64,000 bases of DNA, from contig NC_074716.1 of the NCBI RefSeq assembly GCF_947242115.1, positions 4,318,001-4,382,000 on the forward strand. The letters are read 5' to 3'. The position numbers were made by a program, and so were the translations under genes. The notes below the pieces were generated by a model. It was given only the letters and a program-made list of their open reading frames with translations. It was not told the DNA's origin and made no database searches. This document shows positions 24,501 through 36,196 of the stretch, in pieces; within the stretch, counting starts at the first letter, position 1, and every line of letters starts with the position of its first letter. This DNA comes from Biomphalaria glabrata (lineage: Eukaryota > Mollusca > Gastropoda > Planorbidae).

Positions 24501-27500
24501 CAGTTGTTTGAGACAAACATCTATAAAAAAGCTAATAAGATCCTCGAAAAAAAGAATCACCCTTTGTGTCAGGACTTTGTGATTGTATCATCGCAAAAGA
24601 TACAAGACACCGATAGCAAAGACAGACAGACACGAACACTCTTTGTTCCGCTGGCAATCAAATCATTAAATAAGAACAATCTGATATAAACTTTGTCACA
24701 TGTAAATTATGATTGAGTCTGGTGTGAATGTACACTTTGGTTTCTTATAGTTATATGTTATACGTTCGAATTTTGAGATCCAATTAATTTAGTTGGAACA
24801 AAAACTTTCTTGGGCTAGAATACCTTGTCCAACGACGCACTGTAAAACTAACATCAGCATGTTTATGTTTTGAGTGATTTTCATTAGGAATACATGTGCA
24901 TTTCATTGTCAAACTCATGTGTTTGTATTGAATCTATATCGTCACGTATCTTCAGATAAAACCACTAGTGATAAGCCCTTGTGTTTGTATTGAATCTATA
25001 TCGTCAAGTATCTTCAGATAAAACCACTAGTGATAAGCCCCTGTGTTTGTATTGAATCTATATCGTCAAGTATCTTCAGATAAAACCACTAGTGATAAGC
25101 CCCTGTGTTTGTATTGAATCTATATCGTCAAGTATCTTCAGATAAAACCACGAGTGATAAGCGCCTGTGTTTGTATTGAATCTATATCGTCAAGTATCTT
25201 CAGATAAAACCACTAGTGATAACCCCCTGTGTTTGTATTGAATCTATATCGTCAAGTATCTTCAGATAAAACCACTAGTGATAACCCCCTGTGTTTGTAT
25301 TGAATCTATATCGTCAAGTATCTTCAGATAAAACCACTAGTGATAAGCCCCTGTGTTTGTATTGGATCTATGTCGTCAAGTATCTTCAGATAAAACCACT
25401 AGTGACAAGCCAGATGCCTCACCAGTCGAATAATAAACAATGGTCAATAGAAGAGTCGACCGTAACACTCCGGTGCAGCGGTATTTCTGGAAGGTTTGAA
25501 TGAATTATTATTTCGTGTATCTTCCAACCTGTGTGGGCAAGGGGAAACAATGCATACATTTTACCCTAATTAGGATATTCGATAACTCACCAGAAATTAA
25601 TTTATGAAAATAAAATTTCCAATGACAATAGCGTACACCAGAAATGGAAAAGGGAGGTAAATAGACATCTGTGCAATTGAAATGGAGAATACATTTATAC
25701 TTACCCCTGCAGGGACAGTATAGTTACTTAAAATAACATCCGTGGATAAAATTCTCATTGGTCCGCTCACGACTGGATAGTTAAGTCTGTAACGAAAGAA
25801 CTTTTCTTTAACTAAAACAGCACTTTGAAAGTTTTCCAATCTACAGTCAGACATTTACTAAACCTTTATTGTACCATTTTCATGACCATTCCGGAACTAA
25901 TGATACAAATTTAAAACAATAAAGTTTCTCTTTCAGATCTTCTGGTCTATAAGGGCATTTGATGTAAAGGTCATCTGATTCTGAGGCCTACGGTTAACAA
26001 GGGTGTCATGTGGCCAGCACAACGACCAACCGCCTTTACTTTTCCCCAACTTATATCAGGTACCCATTAGAGCTAGGTGGACTCAGGGGCGTCCAAAGAT
26101 ACCGAAATTACAAATCCCAGTCTTCATCAGGATTCGAACCCGGGGTCCCCGGTTCAGAAGCCAAGCACTTTACCACTCAACCACCGCGCCTCCAACTAAT
26201 AATATAACCTCAATAAAATAACCAAAAATAATACATCAGGTACTATTAGGTCGTAGCTGATAAAAGGTAATACATAAATGCAAAAATATAATTCCTATTA
26301 AACATCATCCTCAGTAGGCAATGAATGAACTAGTTTGAAAAATGATGCGTGTGGACCATAATACTCACCACAAAGACCATAGCCCAACCACTACCCAAAG
26401 TAAAAGTGCTTGGGGAATCAAGGTTAACCAAACATAGATATTTACATTTTGAATTTCAGTTAAGCGTCCTTGACATTGTTGAGTTAATCGTGAAAAATCA
26501 ACAATGATAGCTCAAAAATGACCTTACCGGGTAGCTTTTTTTTTCAATTGTAGTTAACTTTTGTCTTTGGTCTCAGACTCTCAGGTTATAGGTTAAAGGT
26601 TAGCTAGTTGAAAAACAATGGAAGTGGGGAAATTTTGACTAGCTAGAGCAGGGGTTCTCAACCTGTGGATCGCGACCCCCCCTTGGAGGGTCGATTGACG
26701 ATTTATCAGGGGTCGCCTAAGACCATCAAAAATAAGGATTGTTATTGTCTATTCTTCTATTGTTGTGTGTGCTTGGGGGGGGGGGGGTTTGCGGCAGAGT
26801 GGGAGATTGTAAAAAGGGGTCGCCGAGCTTAAAAGGTTGAGAACCGCTGAGCTAGAGCTTGCCTGCCTACCTAAAAGACTCTTTAACACAAGCTTTCAAA
26901 TAGGACATCTGTGAAAGTGCTGCAGCTGTCAGTGGACCACTAGCTCCGAGCACAGAGTGTATCTCCTTTCTTAACGCTTCCTGCTTGTCCGGGTTTTTGG
27001 CCAAGTTGTAAAATAAAACTTGAAGATTTTTCGCCGTCTGAAATTTTAAAGAGCATTCAGAGAATTTCTACCTACACAACAGTACCACATAGTTTGAGAA
27101 ACACTGACCTGAAGACTAGCCCCAGGCAAAATGTTGATTAAAAAGCAAGTAAAGAAGTCAGATGCCTAAAGCAATGAATTTGTAAGCTTTAAGTTATTAA
27201 TAAAGAGTAATAATCAGGGGCGTAAATAGGGATTTGGATCGGGGGGGAGGGTTGACCTCAGTGGGGGCCCAGATGGATTTTCAAATTTGGACCCCCTCCT
27301 CTACCCCACACTAGCTACGCGTTTGGTAGTAATGAGTAATAAATTAAATATTGTGTACACGTTTCCTCAACTCTCATATTGTGTACATTTTTCGTGTGCA
27401 TGTTTCATAAACTCTCATACTGTGTACAAGTCCCATAAATTCTCTTATTGTGTACATGTTTCATAAATTCTCTTATTGTGTACATGTTTCATAAATTCTC

Positions 27501-30500
27501 TTATTGTGTACATGTTTCATAAATTCTCTTATTGTGTACATGTTTCATAAATTCTCTTATCGTGTACACGTTTCATAAACTCTCATATTGTGTACGGATT
27601 CAACTTACAGAGTCCGTGGCGGCACTGTACAGGCTGGACATTATGTTGCTAATGTCGTCATCAGATAGCGAACTCTCCTTGGTTAACGACAGGAGGAGGT
27701 TCGGTTCCTCTGTGTTTAAAGTCCCTTCTTTTTCTCTCCTTCTGTTTTCCTCTCTGGCAATCTCCAGATGTTTCCAGGCAAATCTTGAGAAATACAGTCA
27801 CATTTGAAATGCTATGTTATACATTTACAAAACAAATACGAGCCATAGCTGCAGGAGTAAAATGTTTAAATGAAATCGTTGGGTATACGTCGAATACTTT
27901 TTGGTATGAACAAGAAAAATACAATTTTAAAAAATTCTCTAAAAAAAAGACGATACATCATTGTCCTTTACACTACTTATAGATCGATTATTTTGCTCTT
28001 CATAACTAAGAATGTTATATTAAAAATGTTACCCAGCCCCGTTCTCTCCCCCCCCCCCCCGTATAATGTTCCTGAAAAATTATTTTTTAAAACTCTGTAA
28101 TTAATAAGGCCTTCATGCGGAAATACCCGAAGACTGTTCAAGATATATATTTTCGAGTCCTCTAACCAAATTTAAGTTAACTTTTTATACTCTGTAAAAT
28201 TATATAGGTCAAACTGGAGTTTCCCCAGTGTGACCAACGAGCTAGTAATTCTTTTTCTTAACGATATATATCAACCGTAGAATTTCTAGGACAATAGAGC
28301 TGTTTTCGAGAACCGTGCCCACCCACCCAGAAGTTTTTTCCCCATCGACCCATTCCAAATGTGCGACATGAAGTGATGAATAGAGGAATTTTAAAAATTA
28401 GTTGCAAGTAATTATTTCATTTAAGTAAGTGATAAGGTCAGTTCGACGTCAGAGCAGCATAATGTGACTGACTTCAAGGGAAAAAAATATATAAAGAAGA
28501 TGTTTAACTAGGCAATGTTTGTTTGTTTGTAAAATGTTTTACATCTTTCGGATGTTCCTTCAGAGTTGAAGATAATTTACTTCCTAGTCCAAACCTCCCG
28601 AAGGACGACGGGGGATAGGAGCGGGCAGGGTTTGAACCCCTGGACCATCGATAAATCTGAACGACAGTCCAGCGCGCAAACCGCACGAACAGGCAGCCAC
28701 CCAGGCATACAAATACAGAGGTGTTGTATTGAAAAGAGCAGTAGAGTCATGAAAACTCCTTAATGTGGATCGGAGGGTGCCTGAGTTAGTGAAAATACGA
28801 GGTTATCGGGCATGGGGTTGAACCGAGGCCATTCGTAATAGAAGGCCTCAACACTGATCTGCAACGTCACAACCTGTGGGCAGTTTAGAACAACAGCTCG
28901 TTGCCAGGTCACAGGTCCGTACGGCGTTGCAACGATGTATTGGTCTAAACTGCCCACAGGTTGTGACGTTGCAGATCAGTGTTGAGGCCTTCTATTACGT
29001 ATGGTCTTGTTTGAACAAAGGAAAACTAGATCTAGAGACTTTTGGAAGAGTAGAGCAATACCGGATGTAAAAAAAAATAAAATATTTCAGTAATTTACCT
29101 TATAAGATAAACCTCAGAATTTTTTTCTGTTAGAAAAGTATAAAGCTGTCTAATGTTTTCTCACCTCCTTGTTATAAGAGCTACCTTTTCATACTCTCTG
29201 TAGGTTTGGTTTCTGTACCATGTGTGAGCGATAGACTTGCCACTTTGTGAATAGTAAATCAGTTTGATACCGTCTCGACTGGCCTGGAGGAACTGTTTGG
29301 ATTCATCGTCAATATCCAGACTGAAGAAGCCTAGCCTCCTGTTGAATGTGACCAAAGCGATACCTAAAGAGTTTTTAGAATAGTTAGTTGGTGACTTTGG
29401 ATATTTGAAGAATTATCTTAAGTTTTAAAAGGCTAACCTCGCTACAATCAGACCACAAAAAGCGAAAGCCACCTTAACCTGCGATATTTGTGGAAGGGAG
29501 TGTCTCTCCACAGCCTCATGGGGGGGGGGGTTGTTCGAGGTGAACCATGGTCGCTCTACGACTGAAGGAGGCCAGCTGTTACCTAATAGTTAAATTGACT
29601 GATTTATTAGTGTTTCCTGCCTGACTGGATCTATATAGTGGTCTTTTATCTCACTTGAAAACTTGTTTAAACTTTAAATTTTAGGGTAATTTTAATTTGG
29701 AATTGCTTTATAATTATATAGCGCATTTTTATTGCTTAATAACGATGTGATCCAATCTTTTTTGAGGACCTTTTGGCGTTTAGAAAAAACAATTCAGATT
29801 GAGACGTGAATACGTGCCCTCTTGATAGGTAGCCTAGCGGTGTATGCCTTCCAGTCATACATCCTAAACTTCATTTCTGTTATTTATTATCTCTCTTATT
29901 TCTATATGTCCTTTATATTATCTGCCCTAAAAATCGCAAGGCCTGAAAAGGGAACTTTACTTACAAAAGGCCTACGTTCAAATCACATAAGTAAACTACA
30001 AAAATAGGTCACAGGTCTTGCCTGCATACTTGCACACGTACAAACACGCCCTCAGCACGCACTTGGACGCATGCACGTTACGAAAAGTTGCACTTACTTT
30101 CTGCTGCGAAACGAAAAAATAGTTCCGCCAAATCCTCAGGATTCATGTTTTGCTCCGCCAAAATCTTAGCAAACTCCTCCGCCACTTGGTTCTGTTGTTC
30201 TAAGTAGTGCAGTGCTGAGTCCGCCTTCAGAAGATGTCGATTGAGAGGTGATCGAAGCGTGTGCCATTCCTGACCTTTCCTGAGAATGTTAATATGAGTT
30301 TAAACTATTGTACTCATGAAACAAGAGCAGAGGCGTAGAAACGGGGTGAGGGGGGGGGCAACGATGCCCTGTGCGCAGGGCCGGCCTTAGGCCACTGCAC
30401 TTTAGTAGGCCACGCGCTAATTCTAATTCTCCTGAAAAGTCATGAAAATCTCCAGAAAAATAGACAAAATTGTCGTTTTGGCGTGACATTCAATGTAGAA

Positions 30501-33500
30501 AACTCCAATTCAAATCCAAAGGAATCATCAGGCCCGCCTTCAACTCAATGCTGTTCAGAGAAATGAAGCGTAGCGAAGCCAAAGTATTTGCCAACTCCTT
30601 TATTTTAATCAATGATTTGATTTCACACAACTCCTTTATTTTAATCAATGATTTGATTTCACAAAGTCCTAGGTAGATCAAGATCTAAAGCTAATAAATC
30701 ATACCAGATATTTTATAAAAAACAAACAACATAATCAGGATCAGGAAGTCATATAGTACGTTATCCTATTTAAAAAAAAATTTGTTTCTTCTAAGAGTTT
30801 CAAACATGTATCAACAAGTTAAATTTAAAAAAAAAACATTTTAAATGTAATTGAATTGATTATTTTGAATCAATCATTAATTAATTTTTGCTAGATCTAG
30901 TTTAACGATAGTAAATGTGTGCGATTTGGAAATATTTTTATAAGTTGCTTTTGCTTAGCGCAATGTTCATACTTTAAACAAGTTTATTGTGTTATAATTA
31001 TTATTATTATTATTATTATAGCTTTTATATAGCGATATTTTCGTCGCTTATAGCATGCTCAGAGCGCTTTTGGTCCAATCTCATTTGTGGACCAGTAGGG
31101 GGAGGGGTTATCTAGGAGTATGTTTTCTGTGCTGCCTTTAGGCGCTCAGTAAACACAACTCTGCCCGAGTCGGGTGTCGAACCTCGAGCCCCCTTCTATG
31201 TAGCCAAGACAAGCCAAGTTCAAGCGTACTTAGCCTCTCGACCAGTGCGAACCAGTGAAGTCCAGAAACTCGGCCTAGTGTAGGCTACGGCTATAATTAA
31301 TAATAGTATCCGAAACTGCCATGTTTTCCGGAGAGGGGTTTAAAACATAGTAAAAGTGCCACCTTAGGAAGACATAGAGGCAGCCTATATCACACAAAGA
31401 TGAATATCTTAAATGCATATAGAGCAGGGGTTCTCAACCTGTGGGTCGTGACCCCCTAGGGGGTCGATTGACGATTTCCAGGGGTCGCCTAAGACCATCA
31501 AAAATATGGATTGTTATTGTCTATTCCTCTATTGCAGTATATGTGTGTGTGGGGGGCCGGGTCGCGGCAGAGTGGGGGATTGTAAAAAGGGGGTCTCTGA
31601 GCATAAAAGGTTGAGAATCGCTGATATAGAGCGTCCATATTTCTCCTGATAAGAAAGAACTAAAAAAAGACGTTTGGAAAGCATTATTCTGAATTGGAGA
31701 TTTTCACGATAAACTAAACAAGGTCAAGGACGCTTCACTGCCGCCAACTAAATAAAAGCTACAAAGAGCTAAAAAAAAAAGGCTATATATTCTGGTAGTG
31801 CTGAAAAATGCCCAAACATTCATATTACGTAAAAAAAAAACAACTTTTGGAAAGCATTAATCTGTATTGGAGATTGTCATGATAAACTAAACAAGGTCAA
31901 GGACGCTTCACTGCCGCCAACTAAATAAAAGCTACAAAGAGCTAAAAAAAAAAAGGCTATATATTCTGGTAGTGCTGAAAAATGCCCAAACATTCATATT
32001 ACGTAAAAAAAAAAAACTTTTGGAAAGCATTAATCTGTATTGGAGATTGTCATGATAAACTAAACAAGGTCAAGGACGCTTCACTGCCGCCAACTAAATA
32101 AAAGCTACAAAGAGCTAAAAAAAAAATAGGCTATATATTCTGGTAGTGCTGAAAAATGCCCAAACATTCATATTACGTAAAAAAAAAAAACTTTTGGAAA
32201 GCATTAATCTGTATTGGAGATTGTCATGATAAACTAAACAAGGTCAAGGACGCTTCACTGCCGCCAACTAAATAAAAGCTACAAAGAGCTAAAAAAAAAA
32301 TAGGCTATATATTCTGGTAGTGCTGAAAAATGGCCCAAACATTCATATTACGTAAAAAAAAAAAAAAACTTTAACGGCACACCGGAAACCCCATAAAGGT
32401 TGCGTTTTTGCCAGAGCGAGGCTGAGATTTCCTCATTGCCAACTTTTCGGGACTATTTCTCTAGTGATACTCACTGTAAGTACATTCTATCATGATTCTA
32501 GTTAATGTCCAGCCTCAACATACTAACATAATCTACTCACAAATTCGGCATGGAGTCTTTGAGTCCAGTTCTCTTGCTGAGGGCTGTGATCAGAGAGATG
32601 GGAGTGCGCACTGGAAACTTCCCTTCATTCCTGAAGACCGTCTGGAAATCTTCGGGGTCTGAGACGATCACGTGCGGGGCCCCCAGGCGCAGTTTGATGA
32701 TTGGGCCATACTTATCAAACATGTCGTCCAGTAGTTTGTGGAATGTCTCTGGTGTGTAATTCGCTGAATTGAAGCATAAACAATTATGTATTTTTAAAAG
32801 CATACTCTGCGTCATGTACAGTGTATAGCATATTTGGACTAAACTTTATAAAGTATTCAATTATAAGAGTGTTACTTAACCAGCGTGGATGCGCGGTGGC
32901 TGAGTGGTAAAGCACTTGGCTTCCAAACCGGGGGTCCCGGGTTTGAATCTTGGTGAAGACTGGGACTTTTAATTTCCGGATCTTTGGGGCGCCTTTGAGT
33001 CCACCCTAATCTAATGGGTACCTGACATTAGCTGGGGAAAAGTAAAGGCGGTTGGTCATTGTGCAGGCTATGTGACACCCTCGTTAACCGAAGGCCACAG
33101 AAACAGATGACCTTTACATCATCTGCCCTATAGGTCAGGATCAAGGTCTGAAAGGGGAACTTTTCTTTACTAGTTATCCAACATTCACCTCCTCAGTACC
33201 ATCATCGACTTCTCGAAACGTGACGCAATCCATAAAGGTTGAAGTTTAAACGGGGCTCAACAGCAATGACTTCTGAAGGATCGAGGGAATAAACATGCAG
33301 ATCATGTCACCAATAGAGAAATCCTTTCTTGCACAGGCACTCAACCACATAGTGAAATGGTGACTGAACCTCGTATGAGATTCGCGGGACACTTCCTTAG
33401 ACAAGACGAAACCTGTTGACCACAGGTCAGCCATAACATGGAAGCTGAAAAAGAGGACAGCAACAGCAAGGCCGTCAACGTATAACTTGGCGTCACACTT

Positions 33501-35302
33501 TTCTAGAAGAACTAAAATCATTGGCACCAGTTCGAAAGAGGCTGTGGAGGTTGCCGTCCTATGCTCCGATCGGTGGAACCTGAGAAACAGTGATGCTCTC
33601 GAGCAGCGGTACCCAGCACTTTCAGGCCTAGGGACTCTATACAATGCCCTACATGGATGTCATGGGGCACGTCGCCGCCAGGCTATACCATCTAGTCAAG
33701 CGGTTCTCAACCTTTTAAGCTCGGCGACCGCTCTTTACAACCCCCACTCTTCCGCAACCCCCACACATCCACACTTACACAGCAATTGAAGAATTGACAA
33801 AAACAATCCATTTATCGACGGTCTTAGTCGACCCCTGGCAAATCGTCAATCAACCCCCAAGGGGATCGCGACCCACAGGTTGAGAACCTCTGATCTAGTC
33901 TATTGGAACCGAGTCTCTGTGGTTTTATTAAACTTTCGGGAACAAGTCTTAAGAGACTGGATAAGGCTTTCAGTTATGACAGGGGTTCTCAACCTGTGGG
34001 TCGCGACTGACGATTAGCCAGGGGTCGCGGAAGACCATCGAAAAATGGATTGATATTGTCTATTCTTCTGTTGCTGTATGTATGTGCGGGGGAGGGGGTC
34101 GTGGCAGAGTGGGGGGGTGTAAAAAGGGGTCGCCGAGCCTCAAAGGCTGAAAACCGCTGAGTTATGACATTAATTTCCAATATTCCCGATTTAATGTGTA
34201 CAAAATTTTATTTCTTATCTAAAAGATTTGATTTTATCTTGCCTGTATGTGAATTTTTTACATTTTAAAACAGGTAACAATGTTCATGTTATTAGAATTT
34301 TGAAATCATTATTTTAAATGACCACCTTCAGAATTATCCATAATGTAAGTAAAAAGTTTATTTTGTTTTTGTGGAAAATCATTTCCTCTACAACTGCATC
34401 ATTACGCCACACTAGCTTGTAAAGGATTATAAAGGGGGGAGGTAATTAACTGTCAAATATGACCAAATTACTTTAAAGGACTAAATGGAGGTACACGTTT
34501 GTGTGGCCTATTTAAAGTGAAATAAAATATGGCACGGTAGCAAAAGGTTGGCCACCCCCGTTTTCGTGTTCCCCATGTAGTCTCTCCCCTCCCCCCTCAC
34601 CACCACCACCACCCCACACTTGCAGCAACTAGTGGGTTAAATGTGACAAGGAATTTATTAAAAAAATAATAATAAATACATCTATAAAAATTTCGCTCAC
34701 TTTGAGTGAAATTGCATCAATTATTTGGAGTCCGTCGTCATGTAATTAATTTTATTTAATTTATGGATTAACTAATTGGTTAATTGTGTGTTTGATGTAT
34801 GCGTGGTCATTGACAATTATGCAAAGTTTTAATTGGATCCAAGAATGGGAAGTGGGAGAAATATATGTATGGCTGCCTGGTCGTGCGGTTTGCGCGCTGG
34901 ACTGTCGTTCGGATTTATCGACGGTCGAGGGTTCAAACCCTGCCCGCTCCCATTCCCCGTCGTCCTGCGGGAGGTTTGGACTAGGAAGTAAACTATCTTC
35001 AACTCTGAAGGAACATCCGAAATGTAAAACATTTTACAAAACATTTTACAAACGTGCACAAGATTGACAGACAGAACTAGAGACTTCACAATCACATACA
35101 GACAGATGAAGTGAGTTGATATAAGCGATGTTTTCTTACAGAAAGGTTTGAACAAAAGAAGAGTTCCAACGACTGGCCACTGGTAGCATCCTTTAGGACC
35201 CGGAATGGCTTCAAATGGTTTGGGCTGGAAGTCTGGTGTAGTGGACAAGGCTCTTGTTAAGGTCTTCTTCAGAATCCTGCTTGAGACTTTAAAGGATTCC
35301 AT
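21545..35302 (-). CDS. mitochondrial-clan cytochrome P450 (CYP10-like), nine exons
   Basis: Haem monooxygenase expected on the inner mitochondrial membrane, reduced by adrenodoxin; the substrate is unknown, a sterol or related lipid being plausible for the clan. Exons in transcript order: 35302-35140, 32763-32541, 30279-30098, 29363-29165, 27783-27609, 27037-26871, 25786-25705, 23595-23389, 21667-21545. All have GT-AG borders and phases join without a break, giving 506 aa, the normal P450 length. Seen: a basic, Ser/Thr-rich N-terminus (targeting-like) then IPGPKG; GQEWHTLRS; I-helix SAATDST (about 309-315); ExxR as KESFR (Glu367-Arg370) split by an intron; PERW (Arg422); haem loop FGHGPRNCIG with Cys450; C-terminus PEKPLRFRF. 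CYP10 of pond snail is the nearest known gastropod type, but I cannot assign the subfamily. The introns are filled with transposons and repeats. Confidence 0.93.
21924..22156 (+). repeat. SINE family B in P450 intron 8
   Basis: Near-complete copy: tRNA-like head (CGCGGTGGCTGAGTGG, GGGTTCGAATC), body, and the 3' end AAGGTCTGAAAGGGGAAC with a TTTAC tail. Confidence 0.85.
22205..23045 (+). mobile_element. LINE family 2 with RNase H domain, 5'-truncated (P450 intron 8)
   Basis: Encodes pieces of a retrotransposon RNase H: FTDSQSTLQALNS, then GNEKADMLSKAG, then a C-terminal region (EEWLNRWASGNTGRAMY, FQLRTGHTPL). The frame is interrupted by stops near 22468 and by a shift near 22800. An RNase H after the reverse transcriptase is typical of I/Jockey-related LINEs. 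Its 3' end recurs at 57110-57330. Confidence 0.8.
23795..24030 (+). repeat. SINE family C (tRNA-derived), full-length-like, P450 intron 7
   Basis: Head GCGTGGTCGAGAGGCTAAG and GGTTCGATACC resemble tRNA A and B boxes. The body has GTTGTGTTTACTGAGCGCCT and the 3' end AGCGCTATATAAAAGCTTTA. Copies at 31018 (-), 36195 and 54376. Confidence 0.82.
24504..24740 (+). mobile_element. LINE 3' tail (family 3), P450 intron 7
   Basis: Encodes a 61-residue open stretch ending RTLFVPLAIKSLNKN, a C-terminal signature frequent in non-LTR retrotransposon ORF2 proteins. The rest of the element is missing. Its diverged relative is at 17215-17460 on the other strand. Confidence 0.55.
24917..25412. repeat. 62-bp tandem repeat, about 8 copies (P450 intron 7)
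   Basis: Unit TGTGTTTGTATTGAATCTAT followed by ATCGTCAAGTATCTTCAG, ATAAAACCACTAGTGATAAG and CCCC; copies are nearly identical, which indicates recent expansion. Confidence 0.95.
25931..26194 (-). repeat. SINE family B in P450 intron 6
   Basis: Reverse complement of the family: 3' end near 25931 (TTTCAGATCTTCTGG..) and tRNA-like head near 26194 (CCACTCAACCACCGCGCC). Confidence 0.85.
26649..26849 (+). mobile_element. SPIN-like hAT MITE, copy 1 (P450 intron 6)
   Basis: 201 bp with ends CAGGGGTTCTCAACCTG and CAGGTTGAGAACCGCTG-like inverted repeats and an exact 8-bp target duplication agctagag on both sides. The subterminal ATCGCGACCCC and GGGGTCGCCTAAGACCATC match what I recall of the SPIN hAT family. 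No transposase. It ends 21 bp inside the intron from the exon 6 donor. Confidence 0.93.
27215..27325. mobile_element. short hAT-type MITE, CAGGGGCGTA family (P450 intron 5)
   Basis: 111 bp starting CAGGGGCGTAAATAGG and ending TAGCTACGCGTTTG. Flanking octamers gtaataat and gtagtaat match in seven of eight positions. Confidence 0.65.
27351..27597. repeat. 28-bp tandem repeat, about 9 copies (P450 intron 5)
   Basis: Unit TGTACATGTTTCATAAATTC + TCTTATTG, perfect in the middle and diverged at both ends. Confidence 0.9.
28526..28706 (-). repeat. SINE family A in P450 intron 4
   Basis: Minus copy with the 3' end ACATCTTTCGGATGTTCCTTC, box B-like GGGTTTGAACCC and box A side GCGCGCAAACCGCACG. Confidence 0.85.
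28834..28999. repeat. perfect 56-bp inverted repeat (P450 intron 4)
   Basis: The arms 28834-28889 and 28944-28999 are exact reverse complements over all 56 bases with a 54-bp spacer. Intronic RNA would fold into a long perfect hairpin. The arms do not match any other repeat I see in the window. Confidence 0.95.
29918..29965 (+). repeat. SINE family B 3' fragment (P450 intron 3)
   Basis: ATTATCTGCCCTAAAAATCG, then AAGGCCTGAAAAGGGAACTT, matches the 3' end of SINE family B. Confidence 0.6.
30376..30535. mobile_element. CAGGGCCGG-family hAT element, partial copy (P450 intron 2)
   Basis: Starts CAGGGCCGGCCTTAGGCCACTGC and shares the CGCGCTAATTCTAATT and TCTCCTGAAAA.TC segments of the family, but no right terminus or target duplication was found. 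Confidence 0.55.
31018..31243 (-). repeat. SINE family C in P450 intron 2
   Basis: Reverse complement of the family, with an ATT microsatellite at the 3' tail (about 30997-31018) and the tRNA-like head at CTTAGCCTCTCGACCA. Confidence 0.8.
31425..31623 (+). mobile_element. SPIN-like hAT MITE, copy 2 (P450 intron 2)
   Basis: 199 bp, ends CAGGGGTTCTCAACCTG and AGGTTGAGAATCGCTG, with an exact 8-bp duplication atatagag. Body closely matches copy 1. Confidence 0.93.
31650..32364. repeat. 174-bp tandem repeat, four copies (P450 intron 2)
   Basis: Copies contain GGTCAAGGACGCTTCACTGC, GGCTATATATTCTGGTAGTG and an A-run. GGCTATATATTCTGG recurs at about 31782, 31955, 32129 and 32303. The A-runs vary in length between copies. 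Confidence 0.92.
32891..33171 (+). repeat. SINE family B in P450 intron 1
   Basis: The most complete copy: GCGCGGTGGCTGAGTGG head, GGGTTTGAATC, GTGAAGACTGGGA, GGCCACAGAAACAGATGACC and the AAGGTCTGAAAGGGGAAC end. Confidence 0.88.
33290..33605 (+). mobile_element. LINE C-terminal fragment (family 4), P450 intron 1
   Basis: Related to 17650-18290. A forward frame at 33487-33690 reads SRRTKIIGTSSKEAVEVAV..., with GRP-type basic residues seen in C-termini of endonuclease-bearing LINEs. Broken and 5'-truncated. Confidence 0.45.
33698..33892 (-). mobile_element. SPIN-like hAT MITE, copy 3 (P450 intron 1)
   Basis: Minus orientation, 195 bp, exact 8-bp duplication atctagtc. The end next to the left duplication reads AAGCGGTTCTCAACC, one change from the family's CAGCGG. 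Confidence 0.9.
33980..34159 (+). mobile_element. SPIN-like hAT MITE, copy 4 (P450 intron 1)
   Basis: 180 bp with a small internal deletion after TCGCGAC. Exact 8-bp duplication agttatga; ends CAGGGGTTCTCAACC and GGCTGAAAACCGCTG. Confidence 0.92.
34866..35049 (+). repeat. SINE family A in P450 intron 1
   Basis: Best copy: GGCTGCCTGGTCGTGCGGTT head, GGGTTCAAACCC box B, GGAGGTTTGGACTAGGAAGT and the 3' end GGAACATCCGAAATGTAAAAC. Confidence 0.88.
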
Positions 35303-36140
35303 TCTTTCATAGCGACCTGAAAGCCAAAATTTGGATTTTGTCGTTATATTTATTTATTTAAAAAAAAACAGAATCTGAGAAAAAAGAATTGTATATGACA
35401 TATTTTTTTTTTTGTGTGGCATTTTACGTCTCGAGAGACGATCTTTTATCTTTGCAACTTCTTGTGTGACTAAAGAGGCCAATACTTGATACACAGCTGC
35501 GATCGCAGGTTGGGCATATATAATCACCAGGCGCCGTTGCATTTTCACCCTTCTTTCTGCTTCTGTTGTGTATGACATCTGCAATCCGAGACCCTTCTTT
35601 TATGCTCGCTTTCTCCATGTGGTTCTATCCAGTGCTACTAGATGACATATTTATTAACAAATAAAAATAAATGTGAGCAAAAAAATCATTTGTGTTTCCG
35701 GAAAATAACGCATTGTGCCACAAATAAGATGGATTCATCTTATCTTATCTTATATAATACAGACGTTACTTCAAAAAAGAAGATGATGACGTCCTGATGT
35801 GGAGGCAGATCTAAAACAGCTCGGGCGTGGAGACGAAAGGCTCAGGAGAGATCTGAATGGAGGGATGTGCTGAGCAAGTCAGAGCCCCCCTTGGGCTGCA
35901 GTGCCACTGGGATGGATGGATGGAAGGATGGATGGATGTTTAGGGAAAATAAAATAAGCAGGTATTGAAATATATGCAATAACTTATAAATTTTTTTAAA
36001 ACTTCATTCCCTATGAAGACTATGATTAGTACGATGTGCCAAGCACCTATAGCACTTTATTTCAACCAGAATCACTGGGTAATGCTAAACAGTGACTAGA
36101 TTGTACATTTAATGCACATTCCAACAAAGTTTATACTAAC

Positions 36141-36196
<56 letters not shown>

